From Asterella californica (lineage: Eukaryota > Streptophyta > Marchantiopsida > Marchantiales > Aytoniaceae), in assembly GCA_036924285.1 (NCBI GenBank), contig JAYKYS010000011.1:8618001-8682000 (forward strand): DNA of 64,000 bases, written 5' to 3'. A model generated the notes under the pieces. The model was not told the DNA's origin and made no database searches. It worked only from the letters and a program-made list of their open reading frames with translations. Below are positions 55,290 to 64,000 of the stretch, one piece after another; position 1 is the stretch's first letter; each line of letters begins with the position of its first letter. Position numbers and translations under genes: made by a program.

Positions 55290-56352
55290 CTACACATGCA
55301 CTTAGAAGATCTTCACCCAATGCGTCTTCTTCCTTGTAAGTATCCGTTCGATGAAGTGGATATGTCAATGCGTCAAGTATGAAGTGCGATAGGGCTTGAA
55401 GATCGTGTTCAAGGCTACTGTAATATCTCTTCAAAATAGATCGATGTAGCTGTGCACCTTGAACTCATTCGACCCTACCGGCATCGTGGAGAAGAGCTCG
55501 TTGTACTTTGTCACTTCCTCCGAAGACGGCTTACATGTGCTGTCATACATGAGGTTGCCCGGTCGTCCTGCATCGATTATCCCAAGCGCGAAGCTCCAGT
55601 GTGAGAGTGTTCAGTTCTTTGGTCTACCTCTCAAGTCATCCGAAGGGTGTCCTCGGCAGATTACGATCTCAATTACTAACTCCAAAGTAACTGAGACGCT
55701 CCAATTTTGCAATCAGGAAAGCCATGCCCAACTCCTCAAGTTGTCACTGATAGGGTGTGAAGTCTGACCACTTTGTCATAATGGTCTTCAACTTCATGGG
55801 TGGCTTCTGCGAAGTTTGCATCCCTCTCATCTCTCCAACTGGTGCAGTACAAAGTTCCTCTTCTTGGTCTTTAACACTCACACTCCACAAAGTCGAACTT
55901 CCTCGAAGTCGCTCTTTGTCTATCGCTCACTGTTAATTCTGGAGCGCTATAGTAAACTTGCGAGTGAAAATAGTAAAAGTGAATTGATTTTTAGTCTTCT
56001 TATACCTATTTCCTCTTGCTCCTCAAGTGCGAAGTTCCTCTTGTCCCTCGACCACGAAGTCGTGTTAACTTTTATCATGCTTTGGTCCTCCTCCTTGAGG
56101 TCATAACTTCGTCGTACGACAGCTATTCTCAGCAAATGAGGTATCCCTGAAAAGCTCTTCGTCTATAGAATGCAACTAGATTATCATACCAAAGATATAC
56201 ACTTTGTAGTTCTTATATTTCCACTCAGCATCATTCTTTGGCTAAGAAACTCTATATTACAACTAAAACTATCCTATCTCATCATCTATACTAACTAATC
56301 TACTTCTTTACTACAAAAATTTACTAACAAAATGAGAATCCAAGGCTTCACA
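55290..56352 (-). repeat. Probable 3' LTR of a further Ty3 element (I), lower end unclear
   Basis: On the minus strand an LTR-like start TGTGAAGCCTTGG (56352) follows a purine tract. The sequence to about 56150 is AT-rich and LTR-like; below that (55430-55780) lies decayed sequence I cannot place, so the lower limit is a guess. Confidence 0.4.
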
Positions 56353-56540
56353 TACTCCCCCTCTCAGTTGTGAAGCGATCTCGCGAACACTCAAGAGTAG
56401 TATCTCTTGATTCTCCATCCATTGACTCGAGTGGTTAACAATGTTCCATCGAGTTCTTCCAATTGAACCGAATCATTACTATAACGATGCGTTATTTTAT
56501 AAAGACCCATCCAACGTAAGTGTAACTTCCCTGGAAACTT
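56353..56540 (-). pseudogene. Integrase GPY/F end and purine tract of element I
   Basis: An open stretch on the minus strand encodes KFPGKLHLRWMGLYKITHRY and QLEELDGTLLTTRVNGWRIK, ending RYYS at a TGA (56391-56393). This is a GPY/F-type integrase C-terminus of another Ty3 lineage. The tract GAGAGGGGGAGTA (56353-56365) lies directly before the LTR start, the canonical arrangement. Confidence 0.8.
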
Positions 56541-56659
56541 AGTGTATCTACTGTCATACAACAACATCTACTCTACATAGTCATATACCCCATCTATTCT
56601 TAGATAAAAAAACATGTTATACGACAACAGGCTGACACCTATGGAGTTAGGCAACATTC

Positions 56660-58030
56660 ATTATCAACCACGATAGTTTCAAGATGGAGATCATCGAGGT
56701 CAATCAAAAGAAAGACGTCAGGGAGCTCCTAGAGGAGAAGGATTTAGGAATGCCGCACCTCAACCAGAGCAACGTCGATGTTACAACTGTGGACAATTTG
56801 GTCAAATAGTTACAAATTGTCAAACCCACTTCCGAAGAGATCCAAGACCTCCATATCACCGACCTCTGAATCATCTAGACGAAGGAAGAAAATAAAGAAG
56901 TCGAGGCAAGACCAAAAAATGAAGAACATTAGTAAATGCACCTCGTGATCTTACTGATTCCAGGAGGAAGAAGAAAGACGAAGGAAGGAGAAAGAGATTG
57001 ACAAAAAATAATGCGTAGTTGATTGTCGAGGATGGAGTTTTGGAAGAGACCCATGTAAAAGTACTAATTGATCTTGATGAACAGAAAACTGTCTCGATCG
57101 ACAACTATGAAGTTGAAAATGAAATTAAAAAGTGATGAGAGTGAAGAGGTTGAATACCCAATGGACAAATAGAGAAGATTGAGTCTTTACCTCGAAAGAT
57201 AAAACTTACTTTAGGTGAATATCAAGAAATATTGTGTGACGAGTGATCAAATTAACTTGTTATGATGTCATACTGGATATGCCGTGGATGGAGCAGTACA
57301 ATCTTGAAGTGGATTGGAGAAGAAAAGTGTTGAAAACCAAACAGTGGAAAATCTTCGAAGATAGAGTGAGATCTCGAAGACAGAACCTGCCTTTGTATGT
57401 CATAGGTACGAGTGCTGTACGTAATAGCGATGTTTGTTTTTTTAGGTTTAATAAGAGAAGTCTCGAGTGCACAGATAGATTCTAGAGAGCTTGACAGATG
57501 TGATAGCGAAATATATGGATGTTTTTCTCGATGATCTTCCTCTAGGGTTACCATCAAAACAACGAATTGATCAGAAAATCGAGGTGATTCCAAGGATCAC
57601 ATCAAAAAAAGTCTCATACAGACTAGCACCACATGAATTGGAAGAGTGCAAGACACAAATTGAGGAGATGTTGCAAAAAGAGTTTATTCAACCTACTGTG
57701 ATATCTTATGGAGCTCCAATCTTTTTTGTGAAGAAAAAAGATAACAATCCATGGATGTGCATCGATTATCGAGCATTCAATCAACAGATGGTGAAGAATA
57801 AGTACCCATTATCTCAGATAGATGACTTGTTCAACCAACTTGAAGGAGCAAAGTACTTCACGAAGCTAGACTTATCAAGCGGAATCCGGATTGACGATGA
57901 AGATGTGAAGAAGACTACCTTTCGAATAAGATATGATCACTTCGAATACTTAGTGATGTCATTTGGTCTCATCAATGCACCAGCCACCTTCATGGATATG
58001 ATGAATGACATAGACAGATAAGTCGTTGTG
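56660..58030 (+). pseudogene. Element D gag end, protease and RT
   Basis: Zinc knuckle at 56779-56820 reads CYNCGQFGQIVTNC, with His replaced by Gln. The protease end (TCYDVILDMPWMEQYNLEVDW) is at 57255-57330. RT (57491-58020) has [52 protein letters not shown] and [10 protein letters not shown]. The catalytic box that follows at 58031-58042 reads FLNN, both catalytic Asp codons having become Asn. Confidence 0.87.
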
Positions 58031-59536
58031 TTTCTTAACAACATTCTAGTCTATAGCAAAACTATATGAGAACAGGTGCACCATTTGAAAAAGGTTCTCC
58101 AAGTACTCCGTCACAACAAATTGTACACCAAAATTTCAAAGTGTGGATTTGGCAAGACAGAAGTGGATTACTTGAGACACAAAGTGAGTGTAGAAGGTAT
58201 ACAAGCAATGACAAATAAATAGCATTCACTCAACAATGGAAGGCTCAAGAAGATCAGACCCAACTTAAGAGCTTCTTGGGATTGACAAGATTTTATAGTA
58301 GATTTGTTAAGAATTTTGCCAAGATTGCACAACCACTAACTGCTCTGTTAGGCAAAGGAAAGAAATGAATGTGAGGAATAGCATAGGAAATAGGTTTTGA
58401 AGCACTGAAGACCGCACTACTACATGCACCCGATCTTCAAATGGTATGATTCGAAGAGACTTATGAAGTTAGCAACAGATGCATCTGACACGACAGTGGG
58501 AGCTGTGTTGCAGTAAGAATGGAAGAATGGTTGGCATCCAAATGCATAATTCTCACGAAAGTTACTATCAGCAGAACAAAACTACCACACTACCAAAAGA
58601 GAAGAGTTGACCATTGTCCTTGCTACGAAGCATTGACACTATCTAGGAAACAGATGACACCTCATAATAGATAGAGGTCATCAATTCACTAGTCTATTTT
58701 GGAGAACCCTATTTGATCTATTCAAAACCAAACTCTCCATGTTCATTGTCTATCACCCACAGATCGATGGACAGACTGAAAGAGTCAAATCTAATAATTG
58801 AGACATGTTACTAGCCTTTACTCTAGAGGAGCAAGCGAAGTTAAACACCTTACTCCCTTTGGTAGAATTTGCTTACAACAACTACTTCAATGCGTCTACT
58901 TCAATGCGTCTTCTTTTTATCTAATGTACGGAGGACATCTTCTCACACCAGCAAGCTTGACACGATTAGGTACTTCATCGTCAATCAACACAAAGTGGAT
59001 GTTGTCAGTGAATTCGTTGTACGAATTTAGCAAAGAGTGAAAAAAGCTAAGGTGAAACTGCAAGTTGCTCAGAATCGACAAAGCAAAATGTTGATGGACA
59101 TCGCCGGCATGGTTCACGAGTGCTGATCAAGTATGATTATCCACAACCAACATTCCGTTGGTCGGCAATCATAAATTCAACCCTCGCTTCATCGGATCTT
59201 TCTCTATTGTCCACAGAGTAGGAGCAGTTGCATATCAACTCGAACTTCCATCCCACATGAAGATTCATTTGGTTTTTGATGTAACCTTATTACGGCAATA
59301 TGCACCACGATCTCAGAAATTCGGAACTTCGTAAGAATCTCAACATCTTCCTCAAATCATCAAAGGCCAGAAAGAGTTTGAAGTAGAACACATCTTGAAG
59401 AAACGTGTTCGCGGGACTCGTCATCAACAGAAAGATTACTTGATGAAATGGAAAGGATATCTATTATATGAAGCAACATCGAAACCCACAACAAATCTTG
59501 CAAATGCACCGCTCATAGTGAAAGTCTTCGGTAGAC
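58031..59536 (+). pseudogene. Element D RT thumb, RNase H, integrase core and chromodomain
   Basis: Thumb and RNase H remnants (FLGLTRFYSRFVKNFAKIAQ, ATDASDTTVGAVLQ) run to 58670 with many stops. The integrase enters abruptly at DRGHQFTSLFW (58672), so the zinc region and first catalytic Asp are deleted. The Glu motif HPQIDGQTERV is at 58750. The chromodomain at 59371-59505 (FEVEHILKKRVRG, KDYLMKWKGYLLYEATSKP, NLANAP) is the group typical of plant chromoviruses. It joins directly to mid-LTR at 59537. Confidence 0.85.
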
Positions 59537-59902
59537 GAAAGCGCCAAAAGATCATCAAAACTTTCTGGAAGGAAATTTGAGGGTCCAGATGATGTTTTCT
59601 CGATCTGAAAACGGACCACTAGAGATAGAGCTTAAGGCATACCTTAAATGCCTTGGTTTGTATTCTTCGAGAGCTTTGCAACGAGTCTTTGTTTGGCTCA
59701 TTCTGGACCGTCTAGATGTTGTTTTGGAGTTTCGATTCTAAAGTTGCATGTAAATCACGTCAGCGATCCGTGTGCTCACTTTGGGAGGTCAACATTGGGC
59801 CGAACTTTATCTCGTCTTCTTCTCTCACTATTTAAAGTATGGGAATACATCTCCAAGGACATTCAAGTTTGAGTTCACTCTAGAGTCCCGTCTTACACAT
59901 CC
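59537..59902 (+). repeat. 3' LTR of element D (first 110-150 bp deleted) and right duplication
   Basis: Matches the 5' LTR from its CAAAAGATCA motif to the end TCTTACA at 59897. The start of the LTR is missing with the end of the chromodomain exon. CATCC follows at 59898-59902. Confidence 0.88.
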
Positions 59903-61272
59903 AGTAGCACCTCTGATTGCCGTGACCACCTTGAGTAACTCGTCTTTTGTCATTTTCTCTTTCTCCATTGTGGTCACAACATGACTCCATACTTCACTCG
60001 CCTCTACCTACTTCTCAAAAGTACTATCCTTATCCGTCACTACCTCAAACCCATAGGTAGCAGCTTCAACTGATGTCTTAGCATGCTGTGCAAGATAATC
60101 CTCTAAAACTTATCTCATTTCTCCTTTACCAAAGTTAGTTTTGAGGATCTCACATGTGTCCTTCAAAGTAATCTTCTCCTTCCAGTAAATCACTCCTTGT
60201 CGTAGGATGTTCACAAAGTCTGCACACTTTTTTCGATGATGTTCAATGCTATCGCACCAAATACATCTCTGCACATACCCTTGCTTTGGAGCGAGTTTGT
60301 TTTCAGGTGCTCCTCTCTTCTCCTCTAGTCTTGCTAGCTTAATCTGCACCTCTCTCATCCTTTTTATCAATTCCTGTATTGCATCTTTTTGAGGTGCAAC
60401 TGCTGAGACAAGAACAACAAGAAACAGAACAAGAACATGAGACACTTGTACAATAGGTGCTTGTACAATGGATACTGTTTGTTGTCTACGAGTTAGTACA
60501 ATCGGTGGTGGTCTCATTTTTTGTCTTACCACCACCTTCTCTCTCCGATATTCTTGTTTTGCAAGTACATCCATTGCTTCAAAAACCTTCCTTCAATCAA
60601 TTGTGAGTCCATTATCTTTCATCTTATCTTCCAGAAGCAACTCCAACTCCTTCTATAGCTCATTGTTAGTTGCTTGCAGAAACAACTCCACCTTGTCGTT
60701 CTCTAGTGTGAGCTTCTCCAACCTGGACAATTGAAAGAATTGTCTCTCAAACTCTCTAAATAGCTCTATGGCAACAAGCCCTTTATTGGGTTTGTTTACT
60801 CACTCCATGAATGATTTCTTAGTCACTCGGTCCATATTCTCTAAAGAATATTCTTTTTTTAGCTGAAGAATAAGTTCTTCTCATGTAGCACCATGAGATC
60901 GATCTCCTTCACATGCTCTCGTCGTTCTGGTCTGATAGCAAGCTCAAATGTACTTATCATCTTTCACCGGCACCTTACTCAACTCCATCTCTCAGGAATA
61001 ATACTTCAAGTATTTGGAGATGTTTTTTCTTCAAACTGATCTAGCAAACCCACAACAGATTGCAAGGCTTTGGTAGCCATTGTCTCTTTCCGCTCAACGA
61101 CTTGCTATTATTGCATGATCAACGCGAATGCCTCGAGCAATCGCATGTTAGACCTATTAAGTTTGATCACCTTTGGAACCTCTCTATACGTAGAAGCCTC
61201 ATCTATGAATTGAGATAAGCTTTCAACATCTATGGTTACAAACCCAGAAATGTATCTCTCAACCCTAGACAT
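59903..61272 (-). pseudogene. gag: Element E gag, N-terminal part
   Basis: Starts at ATG 61272 (MSRVERYISGFVTID) and, with stops and shifts, is colinear with B gag (KALQSVVGLLDQFEEK against KALQAIVNRCGRFEGR). The zinc knuckle CIWCDSIEHHRKKC (60248-60207 region) matches B exactly in spacing. It is cut at 59903 by element D and resumes at 40083. Confidence 0.85.
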
Positions 61273-61327
61273 TTCACGTTGAGTTCATAAATAATCATAG
61301 AGCGTGAAGTTTGGTCTAAGAATACAC

Positions 61328-63176
61328 GTGGTATCTGGTTGTAAAGAGATACAGTAAGATCTGAGACCTACTCGATGAAATGTTTATGTCTTCAATACAA
61401 TCTATCAAGATTTGTCTTGGTTTCTTTTGACCTCACTTGACCTTAAGTGTAACACACGTGCGCGACACACCACAACTGGACGTTGAACCTTATTCTAAAG
61501 ACAAGAAGGATGTAAACATGATAAACATGTGCTTAAATCATAGAAGCACCTTCAAATGTGCACAAGCAATACACGTTTCACTAGTTTTCTCTGACAAGCT
61601 ACCTAAACACTCAACCTTTTGACTTCTTACGGCTCGTTGATATGAGGATGATTGAAGATAAACCTTACAACAATGGATAGCTTACTATACAAGATTTCAA
61701 ATAAAGTAAGGCATGCATGTAGCAAGTAACCAATGAGCTCAAGATGTGGTATCAAAGACAACGCAACCCCGTTGTTAGATATTTCCAATCAGCAACTTCA
61801 ACATAGTGTAACGTCTTATCTGAGTATGACCTTCATGCTGAATTCACAACATAGCTCTTTCATCTCCTTGCAGCACTTTCATGAAGTTCTACCTCCAAAT
61901 CGCAAGTCGTTTGGTCAAAGCCAACCAAGTAGGAGAAGTCGCTCTTTTTTTTCAAAACCTGCCACATTGTAATCTGAACTTCGGCAACCTCTTGCTCCCA
62001 ACTCAAACTTCCAACTGGGCTTAAACTTCACAGAAAATTCCAATCATCTGTTAAACTCTCGAGACACTCTAGAACGTGACTCGTGGTAGCGATTCGACCC
62101 CCTTGATTTTGAACGTTCATAACACCCAGATCAGAACTCCAAACTTATCTTCCACTCCATATTGTAGCCCAGCTCGAGGACTTTTCAATGAGACCTCGCA
62201 CTCCGCAAATCACCCTCTAGAAGATCTCCGAAACTCCAAAATCGTCCTTGGAATTTAGATGAATTTGATTGATTGAAAATAGATCAATGAGAAAAGAGAT
62301 TGGTGATCACTTTATCTCCTACCTGACACTTTAGCTAGAGTTGTAACCCTAAAACACCATCATACCTTCAAAGCTTAAACAAAAATACGCTAGACTCTAA
62401 TCTAACGTAGGATATTCATCCTCGCCGGCCAATAAAGATTACAATAACATGAAAACACACGAGACTCAATACAAATCAAGATGATGATCCTGAATCAATC
62501 TACGATGAAAAGTAAGACAAAAAGAAATGAGGAAACCATCACCTGATTGCAGTATTCTTCATCAAAGTTCCTCGCGATCCACGCTTGATGATTAATCTTC
62601 AACCGGTAGTGACATTGGATATCAACCAGACGTTGAAAAAGACATTGGTTGGAAAGTTCAGATTCATTCATCCGTCAAAGTAAGATGTACACAATCATGT
62701 CTCAATTCTCTTCGTATGCGACGATCGACAAGATCACCGGAGTAGACAAGTTCATCACCCTCCCCATGAACCTTTCATCAAAGTAGACAACGAATCACTG
62801 TCGAAAGTGGTCGTGATGGATGTAGTGAAATTTGATATGAAACGGATTCGAAAATGAAAGATCCGAAACTCAATCAATCTCCATGTAAGACACTAAGAAA
62901 TACTCACGAAACACCACGCAAAGAAGAATGTCTTTCACGAACCCTCGACCCTCTATCTTATACTCAAATTTGGCAACAAGAGCCACTCACATGAATGTTC
63001 ACGGATCACTGAGATGACACGTCTCATTACGTGCGATCTCACATCTCAGATAACCGTGAACGTGACACCTAATACGCTCTCAAAAGAGTTACATGAAAAA
63101 GTTCACGAAACATAGAAAAGAAACACATCTTAAGTTCTATAAGAATTTCACACAAGACCCGCATCACAACACGAGA
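61328..63176 (-). repeat. Family C LTR, copy C3 (5' LTR of element E)
   Basis: On the minus strand it starts TCTCGTGTTGTG (probably TGTCGTG) and ends near AACCAGATACCA. It lacks about 430 bp that C1 and C2 have, around 62045. Followed on the minus strand by a 55-base leader and E gag. The flank at 63177-63180 is ACGT. Confidence 0.85.
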
Positions 63177-63180
63177 ACGT

Positions 63181-63518
63181 GACGACAGCTACATTGACCG
63201 TTATCTTTAGTTTGGCTGAGCGTATTGAGTTCAACATGATCGAGGAGAAGGTGGTGACTGCTAGCTTTAGTAGTAGGGATGGCTTCTACACTTTGAGTGC
63301 TTCTACTTCTTCTCAGGGGTCTCAAATCTACGCATCAACATGGTCGAAAAGGTCAGAAGGACGGATAGTCGTGACTTCAAGGAGTATATGAGAGTTCTAG
63401 TGGTCAAGAACCCTTACCGTCAATCTCTAGACAACAACAACAGGGCTATTGGACTTATGTTGGCGACCATCATCAAAAGGATTGTCTTGAGAGACAAGAC
63501 ACTCCTGGGACATCTTAG
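63181..63518 (+). pseudogene. gag: Family F gag, internal fragment
   Basis: Encodes FSLAERIEFNMIEEKVVTAS, a gag-type stretch that would follow RDATLL of the fragment ending at 30975. Then a degraded region to 63518, where a B-like LTR begins. Best read as the far side of the gag split by the E insertion. Confidence 0.5.
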
Positions 63519-63522
63519 ACGT

Positions 63523-64000
63523 TGTCGGGTTGAGAGTCTTTCTTGGGGAGGGCGGACCTCTTAACTGTGATAGATCAGAGAGAAATGACCAGAAAGGAAG
63601 ATAGGTCGCTGCAGACGATGAAATCTCAAAACACAGCCTCTTGTGCTCACCAATTGCAAAACAAACACTCAATCATGCACTCAGGTACACAAATAGATCT
63701 CTCCGGAGTAGAAATATCTTTATTTCAGTGTCAACTGCTTCACAGTTTAAGAAAATATCTCTCTCCTCCTCTCCTGAGTCCGTCTCAGCTGAAAATTCCA
63801 AGGAATTTGATCTCACGACAACCAAAGCATTGTCAAAAACAATCCCCTTCAAATAAATCGCCCTGTCCGTTCAATTCTACCTCCAAACCTCAAAACTATA
63901 CAACATATGAGGTTCTTGTCTCCAAACACTTTCCTGCCTCTCTCACGATCTCCCCTGCTCACTCTATTCAATTCTGTCAGAAAAAATCGATCCTCCTCAG
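63523..64000 (-). repeat. B-like LTR, start of copy (cut by window end)
   Basis: Begins TGTCGGGTTGAGAGTCTT like the B LTR in the same orientation, then diverges into a related subfamily. The preceding four bases (63519-63522) are ACGT. Its other end is outside the window. Confidence 0.75.

Larger units (their letters stand above)
40089..59897 (+). mobile_element. Element D: chromovirus-type Ty3 element inserted in E and itself interrupted
   Basis: LTR (40089-40564), Met-like primer site, gag start (about 41200-41957), then a large interruption (41958 to about 56650), then gag zinc knuckle, protease, RT, RNase H, integrase core, chromodomain and 3' LTR (about 59537-59897). Its own length without the interruption is about 5.1 kb. 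It is inactive. Confidence 0.85.

Noticed and set aside
55459..55767. 102-residue plus-strand frame
   Set aside because: No recognisable motif and no support from neighbours. It lies in decayed sequence near the element I LTR.

Overview
The window looks like repeat-rich nuclear DNA of a land plant, plausibly a bryophyte. The plant signs are an intron-bearing LEA-like gene with GT-AG introns, a TTTAGGG-type telo-box tract, LTR elements primed by the initiator-Met motif TGGTATCAGAGC, and chromodomain Ty3 elements. The liverwort guess rests only on a loose resemblance of the coiled-coil proteins at 50-55 kb to families I associate with Marchantia. I found one convincing host gene. Almost everything else is LTR retrotransposon sequence of very different ages, nested several layers deep.

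Left part (1-18.8 kb). 1-2218 is an old LTR (family C) cut by the window edge. 2781-18778 is an old Ty3/gypsy element (A, + strand) with LTRs, Met PBS, gag, protease, RT, RNase H, integrase and a chromodomain-like tail, bounded by the 5-bp duplication CTGCA. Its 3' LTR is split by a much younger element (B, minus strand, 9546-18478) with two visible differences between 1315-bp LTRs and a 4-bp duplication ACGT. B has a Gag-protease frame and a Pol frame that meet at a textbook -1 frameshift signal: slippery heptamer, 7-nt spacer, 8-bp stem. It is spoiled mainly by one in-frame TGA before the last integrase domain.

Middle (18.8-29.6 kb). AT-rich intergenic DNA holds a cluster of foldback hairpins (22.19-24.31 kb), tRNA-like or SINE-like remnants, and the three-exon gene at 25010-26659. 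That gene encodes a predicted secretory LEA-like protein, and its upstream region carries several ACGT-type (ABRE/bZIP-like) sites.

Right part (29.6-64 kb). This is a deep nest. The gag of a family-F element (30.6-30.97 kb, apparently resuming at 63.18 kb) surrounds element E, a decayed relative of B on the minus strand. E is split by element D, a chromovirus-type Ty3 on the + strand (40089-59897, duplication CATCC). D is split by a C-type LTR, which is split by an F-type LTR, which is split by a solo B-type LTR (44502-45815, duplication ACGG). The 3' end of E looks inverted (about 31.37-36.54 kb). D also contains a 6-kb block extraordinarily rich in the hexamer GAAGAC/GTCTTC (48.06-53.8 kb) with a broken coiled-coil gene, and a second coiled-coil frame on the minus strand interrupted by five stops that are all TAG. 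The window ends inside another B-like LTR.

The most notable items are the frameshift signal in B, the ACGT/ACGG target preference of the B lineage, the reconstructed inversion in E, the GAAGAC block, and the all-TAG frame. Family and domain assignments were made by reading motifs; no database search was run.
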